64,000 bases of DNA from NCBI GenBank assembly GCA_030248225.1, contig JASANE010003911.1, positions 1-64,000 of the forward strand, given 5' to 3'. Numbering within the stretch: position 1 is the first letter of the stretch; the number at the start of each line of letters is the position of its first letter. The position numbers and the translations under genes are program-made. The notes beneath the pieces were generated by a model. It was given only the letters and a program-made list of their open reading frames with translations. It did no database searches and was not told where the DNA came from. Positions 41,529 through 51,700 of this stretch are shown here, one piece after another. This stretch comes from Trileptium ribeirensis (lineage: Eukaryota; Nematoda; Enoplea; Enoplida; Thoracostomopsidae).

Positions 41529-42169
41529 ACCTAGACGATATTTCGTGAAAAAATATTACGCCCCAACATTAACGGAGAAATATTGAGTCTTTTATTTTAG
41601 CCCCCCGTCCTGAATTTCTTCAATTTTAAAGATACAGATCTGATTTTGGTATCAGTCGATTCAGCTCGATGAGGCGGTTCAGAAAATACTCATTTTACCC
41701 ACATTCCTGAAAAAATTAGGCTTAGGCTTAGTGTATGTCTCATATAAGGACCTTAGCTTTAGCTAAGACTAAGGCTTAGGCTTAGTATATCGAGAACGGC
41801 ATGGCCTGCATTTTATTTCCGCCCTTCAGGGTTACTTGGGCTTTCACAACTTTCTAACGGTGGCGTAGATTCCAAATAAAATACACACCAGTAGATTTCT
41901 CATATCAAACGGAGTCGGACGGTGGCCAACATAATATTCCCAAGAAAAAAATTTTTGGGTTCCCGAGAGGGGAGGGACCATTGGGACCTCAAAAAAATTG
42001 AAAAAAAAATTTTCAGGGATGTGCGTAAAATGAGTATTTTCCGAACAGCCTCATCGAGCTGAATCGATTGATACCAAAATCAGCCCTGTATCTTCAAAAT
42101 TGATTAAATTCGGACTGCGAGGCTAAAAGAAAAGACCCGAAATATTTACCGTTAAGCTTTCTCTAGGTA
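41529..42169. mobile_element. Foldback element with long terminal inverted repeats, abutting the palindrome edge
   Basis: The left side (ACCTAGA at 41529, then TTAACGGAGAAATATT at ~41569 through the block ending near 41695) is matched in reverse complement by 41993-42169, including GATTTTGGTATCAGTCGATT and GCTCGATGAGG. Terminal repeats are ~130-160 bp, with a ~23-base insertion near the left tip. The interior contains a copy of the TTAGGC-type MITE (41704-41852). No ORF. Confidence 0.75.
41704..41852. mobile_element. MITE with TTAGGC-like units, nested in the foldback element
   Basis: Starts with TTAGGCTTAGGCTTAGTG, continues with GTCTCATATAAGGACCTTAG, a second CTTAGGCTTAGTATATCGAG and GGCATGGCCTGCATTTTATT, and ends with the terminal repeat TTCAGGGTTACTTGGG. 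It is closest in sequence to the complete copy at 57031-57229. The outer GC hairpin and first terminal repeat are missing. Confidence 0.75.
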
Positions 42170-43189
42170 ACAACAGACCGGCAGTCGGCGAAATGCAGAT
42201 TCCAACCTTCTAATTCCTGAATGCAACACCTCATACATAGCCTCATACTTCTGTGTATTGTAGTCAAAGGTAACTGATAGATAGGTGTCGCTGGGGGAGG
42301 GAGCAGACGATGGATACCCACTAAGCGTCGGACACCCAAAGCCATGTTTACCCTTATACCGAAGGCGCGCGAACGAAAATTTTTAACAAAAATTGGGATA
42401 AATTCGCCAAACAGGGGTAAAATTGGGAAAAATTGAGTAAAATTGGTAAAAAAATAGGTCTACCCGCTACCTCCTGAGGACCTCTCACCAACGACAGTCT
42501 ACCCCTCTTCCCCTGAGCCGACGTACCTTCGACACCTATAATGCTGATCTCATAACCACAAATCAATATAGATAGTGATAGCTTTATATTAAATAGGAAA
42601 CACCATCAAAAGTACACAATCAGAAATAACAAGCTACCCTGTCGGAAACACATACTATGTGTCAAGAACTTTTGTTTGAAAACGAAGACGTTTCTTCTTA
42701 AAAGAAGAATGTCACAGCAGTCATATTGCTACTAACAATAGGATTTATGCGCCTGGACTACATATAGTTATTTAAATATAAACTTTACGACGGTTCATGC
42801 ATAATATATGGTTTTTGAAACATGTCAAATTATTTGACTTTATTGTTTGCGAATATGCTATCTATGAAATAGCAAGAATGAATTCAGACCTGGTAAAGTT
42901 GATAATATAATTTTCGATGTCATCAATTCTCGGAATTCCTAAATGTTTTCATCTCAATTGTAGTCAACAAATCCGAGACGTTTGCTGCATGCCATTTTTG
43001 CCTGGCATGCAGACTCCAGCGGTCGGATCTGAAAATGCTTTTATGACTATAATAGATACGTGCAATGCAGTGCAATTAAAGCTGTAATGCACACTCTGAC
43101 AGAAGGTGAAATCAATGTCGCAGCCTGACGGCTGTGACAAAAATTTCGGTGTTTCAATAAAAATTATGAAAGTTGGTCACCTAGCTAGC
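42170..43189. other. Intergenic, no gene seen
   Basis: 42290-42540 has a GC-rich block followed by a slippage-like series of AAAATTGGG words (42380-42450). This resembles the neighbourhoods of 12690-12800 and 50640-50760, so it may be part of a dispersed repeat. The rest is AT-rich and uninformative. Confidence 0.5.
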
Positions 43190-43587
43190 GTTTACAATAT
43201 TTACGTTACTTGCAATGTAATTAGTAAAATTTCGCTGCAAATGAAATAATTCACAGTCGTGTGGCTGGGCCTTTTTCTATTGGTTGCGTTTAAAGCTACG
43301 CGTCTTCAACTACAATATTATACTGATATATCCGCTTCTTTGGGAGTAGGGGTCAAACAACATCATGTTTCAGGGTAATATCAGTCTGTTTACAATATTT
43401 ACGTTACTTGCAATGTAATTAGTAAAATTTCGCTGCAAATGAAATAATTCACAGTCGTGTGGCTGGGTCTTTTTCTATTGGTTGCGTTTAAAGCTACGCG
43501 TCTTCAACTGCAATATTATACTGATATATCCGCTTCTTTGGGAGTAGGGGTCAAACAACATCATGTTTCAGGGTAATATCAGTCTGT
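43190..43587 (+). repeat. Two-copy direct tandem duplication, 198-bp unit
   Basis: GTTTACAATATTTACGTTAC occurs at 43190 and 43388. The two 198-base units are almost identical, with only a few substitutions such as GGGCC/GGGTC, indicating a recent tandem duplication. Confidence 0.95.
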
Positions 43588-43856
43588 TATATGCTATCAT
43601 CGTTTATAGCTAGACTGTAATTTTGCCGATCATGCCTCAATTTTCACAGTGGAAGTGACCTCAGATGGCTTGCCTGTGGAACTAATATCGCCAAAATGCA
43701 CGTATGTGTGAGGAAACAAAGTCGGGCAAAGTTTTATTTTAGTTCCAAATAATCATCTTACCGACTCGACTGTCTCAGAGTAGCATCTAGTTATCGCTAA
43801 GTTGACCATAGATAATGCCATACATTGCATTGGCAAAAAATGCCAACTTAAACTCT

Positions 43857-44240
43857 CCAATTTGTGAAACCAGAGCCGAAAATGTTCTTATGTAATCCTA
43901 TGTGATAGGTTAGATTTGTGAAATCAGAGCCGAAAATGTTCTTATGCAATCCTATGTGGTAGGTTAGATTTGTGAAACCAGAGCCGAAAATGTTCTTATG
44001 CAATCCTATGTGGTAGGTTAGATTTGTGAAACCAGAGCCGAAAATGTTTTTATGCAATCCTATGTGGTAGGTTACATTTGTGAAGCCAGAGCCGAAAATG
44101 TTCTTATGCAATCCTATGTGGTAGGTTAGATTTGTGAAACCAGAGCCGAAAATGTTCTTATGCAATCCTATGTGGTAGGTTAGATTTGTGATGCCAGAGC
44201 CGAAAATGTTCTTATGCAATCCTATGTGGTAGGTTAGATT
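43857..44240 (-). repeat. 54-bp tandem array, 7 units
   Basis: TTTGTGAAACCAGAGCCGAA recurs every 54 bases from 43861, with near-identical units. As 54 is a multiple of three, the minus strand stays open for 142 codons (43848-44276) and encodes a repeated 18-residue unit containing HIGLHKNIFGSGF. It has no recognisable start context, splice sites or family, so I treat it as a repeat rather than a gene. Confidence 0.9.
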
Positions 44241-44503
44241 TTCCGCCAAATAGGATTCGTGAAAAGAATATGACAACTACTAAAACACTCACTGAACCAT
44301 ATAAATTCCAGAGACATATTACAAAAAAACTGTAATTATATTTCAGGGAATGTAATATGGCAGTTCAATCGAAATCCGCTTGCCAACAATGATAAAAATA
44401 ATCATTGAAATACTTTCTAAAATCTGGGATACAATATGAAGTTGTCACAGGTCACCGAGAATATCAAAAAATACACTTACTCTTTCATTTTACTATATTC
44501 TTA

Positions 44504-44834
44504 AGGCGTGTTCACACGCTCAAACTTTTTGCTCAAATTTTGATTAAAATTTGAGCTCAAATTTTGATCAAAATTTGAAAGCATCTTTTTTGTATTTTTC
44601 GCAAGTTTGAACGTGTGAACACAGCTCAAACTTCTCATGAATATTCCTGTAGCCAATCATGGACGAGATGTACCTGAAAAGGTTTGAGCTCAAATTTTGA
44701 TATCAAATTTTGAAATATCGCAATTTTTATTTAAAAATCATCGTCAAATTTTGATCAAAATTTGATCAAATTTTGAGCACAAATTTTGAACTCAAAATTT
44801 GAGCAAAAAGTTTGAGCGTGTGAACACGCCTTTA
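44504..44834. mobile_element. TTAA-type MITE, best-preserved copy
   Basis: Same family as 7812-8033 but outside the palindrome. It starts TTAA|GGCGTGTTCACACGCTC and ends GAGCGTGTGAACACGCC|TTTA. The interior is almost wholly self-complementary blocks of TTTGATCAAAATTTGA type. About 330 bp, no ORF. It sits ~0.6 kb upstream of the predicted start of the globin gene. Confidence 0.85.
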
Positions 44835-45443
44835 GTCAATCGATGAAGGTATATAATTACAAAATTTGTTTCAGATTGATGCATCAAATCTATTTGTGAT
44901 TGCATTAACTAAACTAGAAATTTATCATCGTAGCTATGCCTCAAAATCGATGCTGTGATCCATTGAACTTGAGTAAATTTCTAAGCTTAGCCTCTTTGAT
45001 ATGTTTTAATCGCAGAACTGCAATGAAGACGTAGGTATGAAATAGCGACAGTCGCGAACATGCAAATGACACTTTTCTTCATCAGCATCATCGCAAAGGT
45101 TCGTATCAACGATATTCTATACCCAACAATATCTTTAACGCTACTTCACATCACTTTATCATATTGTCTCAACTATTGTGGCTACAATTTGCTCTTCAAG
45201 CACCTAACATACGTTTGGAATTGGACAAAATCAGAGTTAATAAGAAGCTTTGCATATCGTATCAAGTTATACATCGACTCCCAAACTTGCGACGCCATTG
45301 GAACAAAACTTTTCACTGCAAAAGCTAATTCTTCTGTAGAGAAAGCAGCAGAAAACCAATATCTGACGCATCTTACCCACAGTGGAATCGTTGTTAGATT
45401 GATAAAATTAAGCGAACCTTACAACAAAACTGTAATATTTGGC
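44835..45443 (+). promoter_or_regulatory. Probable 5' flank of the globin-family gene
   Basis: AT-rich sequence between the MITE and the predicted start. The reading frame stays open upstream to an ATG at 45060, but that extension is hydrophobic and unlike the Ser-rich protein that follows, so I regard it as chance. An acceptor-like CTTACCCACAG ends at 45382, which could serve a 5' UTR intron or trans-splicing. No clear TATA element. Confidence 0.3.
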
Positions 45444-45743
45444 ATGGGGAACCTAGCAAGCCGACTTCGAAACAAACAATCGCCAACTAGCAACACAATG
45501 GTTCAAATGCCGCGTACCCGGAGTGAATCATTCGGAAATGGAAGCGTAGCCAACGGAGATTTGACGCGTAGTTGTTCCGCCGATGTAGCTAGTTATAGTG
45601 ATTGGCAGTGTGTGGGAGTAAAAAATGTGTCCAAATATGAAACTGAAAGCCACGTGGATAGGCGAACAAGTGGCACTGCCGATCTTAGCCGAGGTGCTTC
45701 GATATCGTCCAATAGTGCTGTGTTGACCCCAGCTGCTCGAAAA
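45444..45743 (+). CDS. Globin-family gene, exon 1 (residues 1-100)
   Basis: The start ATG at 45444 is chosen because the encoded MGNLAS fits the myristoylation consensus and the composition changes here from random-looking to Ser/Arg-rich. The exon ends after the AAA codon at 45743 with a strong GTAAGT donor (phase 0). Contains R-S-E-S (26-29) and R-S-C-S (42-45). Confidence 0.75.
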
Positions 45744-48700
45744 GTAAGTCTTACTTCACTATGTTTTTTCAAATATATAATGTTTTACTATTCCCTGCGA
45801 TACATACGATTTGAAACCTCAGCATGCAAAAATATATGGCGAATATTTGAGCAACATCACTACGATGCTGTCCAAGTTTATTACATATTTAGTATTTTTT
45901 GGTAAGTCTTTAAGGTTTCCAGCCATGATCTATCTATCACGACATTAGATTTGCGTGATTTGCTCTTTAAATTTTATGATGTTGTCAATTTAAGTTGAAC
46001 TTGCTGCGATACGTCATCGCTGGTGTCGTTTCCGCAAACCTACGTCATGTTTTAATTTTGGTTAATTTAAAGAATTGCGACAATTGCATTACAAACTTGT
46101 GAACATTGCATAAAGCACAACACTGATTGAATGTGTTTGATGATGATGAAATTTCACGACATCGTCAGTCCGAGTTAAACATGCAGCGGCACGTCATCGC
46201 TGGTGTATCCGCAAACCTAAATCTCGTTTTAGTTCAGTTTGGTAATTTAAAGTATAGCGACTGGCACGTTACAAACTTGTGAACACTGCATAAAGCGCAT
46301 CATGGATTCACTGTGTTTGATGATGATCAAATTTTATGATGTTGTCAATTTAAGTTGAACTTGCTGCGATACGTCATCGCTGGTGTCGTTTCCGCAAACC
46401 TACGTCATGTTTTAATTTTGGTTAATTTAAAGAATTGCGACTATTGCCTTACAAACTTGTGAACACTGCCTAAAGCACATTACTAATTGAATGTGTTTGA
46501 TGATGATGAAATTTGATGATGTCGTCAGTCTAAGTTGAACTTGCTGCGATACGTTGCCAAACGCTATATTACCATGGCATTTTGAAAATATAAAGATGTT
46601 TCTTGGAAAAATTCTGTTGCAGGTAAATGACGTTGTGTGTGTAAAAATGACAGTCAGTGAAATAATGCATAAAGATAAAATAAAATAAACACTAAAATAA
46701 AATAATAATAATAAATGAAAATTAAACCAGCAAAATGATTTTTAAAACAGCCCAACACACCTAAAATACACGAAAATGGCAATATCGCCTAAATCCCTCT
46801 AACTATATAATGATATTGGGTTCATTTTGTATAGCGATTCACCCTCTAGGTAGCTGAAGGTAATGTACCGCTATTTTCCTATGTTACCGATTCAATATCA
46901 AACTAGAGGGGGGCACCAATATAAAACTAGATTAGAGACAAATATCAAACTGGAGGCGGACCAACATCAAACTGGAGGGGAGACCAATATCAAACTGAGG
47001 GGGGACCAATATCAAACTGGAAGGGGCACCAATATCAAACTGGAGTAGTCACCGATATCAAGCTAGAGGGGGCACCAGTATCAACTTGAGGGGGTACCAA
47101 TATCAAGCACCAAATACAAACTAGAGTAGAGTTCTATGTCCCAGAGTTACATAAGACATGTCGTGTGTAACACGGGTTACATACAACATGTCGAATGTAA
47201 CACAGCTACAGACGACATGTGGTATGTAACAAAAATTTTCGAGTATATGGGCTCATTATTCTGTGAATCAGCAAAATTTATAACAATGTATTCTAAAATA
47301 TTTTGTTTATATTTTTAATTATTTCAGATCTCCACAACTTCGTCAGTAACCAGTTATCAATGGAACACTTCGGGTCCAGCATTAGTCGGTGTAGGCTCGG
47401 CATCAGTCCTTTCAGATACAGCGACTAGCAGCGTTTCAACGATGAAACGAAGCGCTTCCCAGGCATCTCAGCGGCCTGGCGGTCTTTCGTCAACATCAGG
47501 TGCGAACGGTGTGACGCGAAAATCGTCCGAGTATAGCGCGCAACGTAGACAGCAACAACAACAGCTACAGCGACAACAAAGCAACGTGACATCCAAGGGA
47601 CAACAGCGCTCAATTAGTCTCAAAGAGTGTATGTGTCCGTGTAGACTTTATGTTTCAATAGAGAATTCGGAACATAATTGCTTACAATTTCATGTCATTC
47701 AAAATGTGAAACAGAGTCAGTAGGGAAGTTGGTCTGTTTGGGTGTCTCTGCGTGTATGACTTCTGATATCTGTTTTGTTTGCGTAAGCCATTTCCAATCA
47801 GCGTCAGCTTGAATGTTAGAATTTGACGTTTTATTCGTCCAGCATTTTCCTGATTGCTGAACAAATATAATGCACTGAGTAGTCTGGGATAGGACGCGTC
47901 AGCTGTCATATTTCTAATATCGCTTCCACCGATAAATGGCCCTTCCTCAGCTTCTGTTTAGCTATTCAGCTCATCATTTTTGTATGATTTGTTGAATCAA
48001 ACTATTCATACGGCTAGAAAATTACTGCGTTCTACAGACCTCTATTTGTTTTAAAAACGTAGTAGGAAAGAAAGCTTTTCTTGTGACAAAATGGAAAATG
48101 GCTACCTTTAGTGCTCTGCTCTGTGATTCTGTGTAATAGCTTACAAATATTTTTTATCGCAGTTGTTCGGATATTTAAAAGTTATTGCACTACAAACTGT
48201 TTTCAAGCAACATTTCCCAATATACGATGGGACAATTCGGGCTCATTGCTCATCAAATTAGTCGACCGGTACCCTAAGTTTTAGTTATGCCCAACGGTGG
48301 CTATTTATTATTTTGGATGTCTATTGTAGAGCTGTATTTGTCTTTTCTGCAGCAGTGTCGTCCAGTTCACAGCTGTCGCATTATTGTGCGCCTAGATTTA
48401 AACTCAAAAATTGAGGAGAGTTTTTATTGCATTTTTGTATTTCATGTAAAGTTTGGCTTTAGTATAGCGGCCACAATTTATAAATTTTTAAACGGCCAAA
48501 TTCGGACATAAAGTATATATCTTAAAAGAGCGAATTTTAAGTAGCATTTTACCTGACTTAAAATACCAACTTGGAAATGAACAATTGTATTCAGCTAAAG
48601 CTGGCAAATAATTGCTTCGGCAAATATAAACAATAGCTCACAGCAAAGTAAATGTAGTTTTGGCAAAACTTTGTATGGCTACTTATTTCTTAAAGCTTCA

Positions 48701-51700
48701 AACACGGATTTGAAATGCATTCAATATGCTCTTATATATTAAGTATTAATAAGATGCCCTGAACAACAAGCTAGATTATATAAAAAACTTGTCGCTACAT
48801 CTGTGAGGCCCTGTGTCATTTGTTTTAACTCTGTCAGAGGTTACATTATAAGGTTACGCTTCGATGCACAGTACTTTTGTTCAGTAGCTGATATAGCTCG
48901 CCTAAAGAGGAGGGCTATATCACTTGTTAGCGCCCCACATAGGCAATTTTACTTTCATTTGAGGCCAGGAAAGAAAAATTTTGATGTTTTCTTTAACACT
49001 CTACTCTTTGGAAAAGTGTGTATTTTAAAGTTCGAAAATGACATTTTACCTTTTATGCAATTGAAGAACAAGTCGTCTTCGTGAACACCCAAAAAAATTT
49101 AAGTTTTAGCCCAAAAGTGGGTGGCCGCCCAACCGTTTCCCTGGGCTAATATATACTTATATCAACCCTTGAATTTGTAATCATTGAACAGTGTTACTGC
49201 GATCACTACGGTAGAAAGGCACAAACGCGAAAACATCTGGGCGTGTGGGCACATTATTATCTGACGGGGAAAGAGGCACCGTACGATTGAAAAACACCTG
49301 TACCTACGGGCTGGAATACCATATTAAAACTATGATACGGTTATGGTCATACTTGGTAACCCTGAATATTTACAAACATGCCTGACCAATTTGGTGCATT
49401 TCGGGGATCGACCTGTATGGGCGTTCCCTGACATATATATTGGTTCATTCTAGGAGAGCGTATGTCAGACGTACAGCTATGAATAAATACGTGATTGCAT
49501 AACCTGACGTATTTACGGGGGACAACATACATTGCCGTCATCCAGATATATTTCTGACGGGGGGGTGGAGAAACGTCCACCTGTCTCCCGTGGTGTTTGC
49601 GCCCATTCACAACGTAGTGTACAAGAGTCCGCTAACCAAATGAATTTGGTATTCTGGAAGCTTAACCTGGCCAATTTTAAAGCGAAACGGAAGCTAATAA
49701 TTCTGATTTATGCCTTTGAAAACCAAGCGGAAGTTTGCTTCTGTTCAATATCCGTAAATATGGCAACTTTATAAATATTATGCTTAAATTGCACACTTAG
49801 AGGTAGAAATTGCTTATTAATTGATCAGTCAATAAGACTGTCGTAATCCTATTACTCAGCCGCTGGCAAGCTGTGCTGGGCAGGACCAAAGTTTATCTGT
49901 GTTGTGACAGCGATTTTTATTAAGACTCAAAGACTCTCGGCCATCTTGTGCCGGTGCAGTCAATTCTCAGCCGAACGATAAAAACTGTCTATTTTACCGT
50001 GGCCTGGATATTACTATATATACTGTATCTGTTGATCCTGATCGTGTTGAAACAATCGATAGTAAATATCAACCTTGATTTGATACATGGCATCAGGTTT
50101 AGGTTTTGCTTGCCACAAATAAGCACAGCAGTCTCTAATTCTAGAAAAATTAACGCTAATATTTCAATTATAAGTTTACTCCAATGATAAAAATGATATC
50201 TAAAAGTTTAGAACTGGTGATACACCGTAAACAGTAAAATTTCTAATCGTGATCTCAAAAAGGCAACCGTGATACAGTTATTTTCCAGTGGAAGAAGACA
50301 TTTTAAAGTATGAAAATTTGAAAAAATCTCAATCATTATCAAATAGCAGCTAAAAATACCTCAATTTATTCAGGTATCACAAATTGGTAGTTGCTAAATA
50401 TCGGTACCCCAATCAACCAAAATGCACGCTAATGCGTATTCGATAATGGGTATCCGATTTTTATACAAGCTCCTGGAATTTGACGCAATGTTCATTAGGG
50501 CTACTCATTGTTGCTAATCTAGATCATAGATGTCGAAGATCCGTTGGCTTGGGGGGGGGGAGAATCTCTCGATAATTCTCAGTGGTAGCGGGGGAGGCCG
50601 TGGGACGGATTAATTTTTGAAATTTTAAGGATTTCATAGTTATCCCAAAACGTTTTCCACAGTTTGCCAATTTGCGATACATTTTTCCCAGTTTCCTTTC
50701 TTGTTTTCCAAGTTTACACAAATTTTTGCGAATTTTCACCCTGTTTTTTATCTGTTTGAGCTAAAAATTTTTCGCGCGCCACAATTTTGGCGCGTGGCGT
50801 GGACTAGTTTGGTAAGAAATCTTCGGCCGGGTGTAGACTCGGGTTGGAAGGCCGACCCTCAGGGGTAACCCCCGCCTCGCCTCCTGTCGGGAATTATGTT
50901 CTAGACTATTGCTTGCAAAAACCAACATCGAGAAAATTGTTATATATTATTTGTCGTTAGTTGCATATTGGAACTGGTAATATTGTTAATCTCACTTTAA
51001 GTAGACGAGTATCACAGTCAATTAAGTGAGGTTGATAGTGAAATGGTCCATACGGAGCATGTAGAATAGTAATAAATTTAAAAGAATGATGTAGAAAATG
51101 TGGTTTTTTCACCAGAAAGTGAAGAAAATCTACATTGCGAATCATTTTAGAACCTGCACGTATATCTTAAAATACTTACGCAATACAAATTTCTTTTGAA
51201 ATAATACCGGTTACGCGATGGGTTCAAGAAAATGTTGAGTTAATCAATCAATAATCAAACTTTATAGCAACTCCCCATTTTGACTTCGAGTTGCTTAGTT
51301 CTAACTTTTTAATGTAAACTCATTGCTGCAATTACGGCTCGATCCACTATTTACATATAGCAGTCCCGCTATTTTTTGTAACCTATTTTAACATTAAATG
51401 TCTAAAATTTTACATTTTAACGTTTATGGTCCTAAAATATAAACAAACTAAGCATTCCAGGGATATTACTGTCTAAGTGATATCACACAAAATAACAAGT
51501 GTTATGCTTATGACACAAATTTACATTTTAACTTTTATGGTCCTAAAATATAAACAACCTAAGCATTCCAGGGATATTACTGTCTAAGTGATATCACACA
51601 AAATAACAAGTGTTATGCTTATGACACAAATTTACATTTTAACTTTTATGGTCCTAAAATATAAACAACCTAAGCATTCCAGGGATATTACTGTCTAAGT

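Noticed and set aside
45060..45443. Upstream in-frame extension of globin exon 1 to the ATG at 45060
   Set aside because: The extension has AT-driven hydrophobic composition and would bury the MGNLAS myristoylation start; more likely non-coding upstream sequence.
48803..49084. 93-codon ORF in intron 2
   Set aside because: No recognisable motif, and no splice or polyadenylation context of its own.
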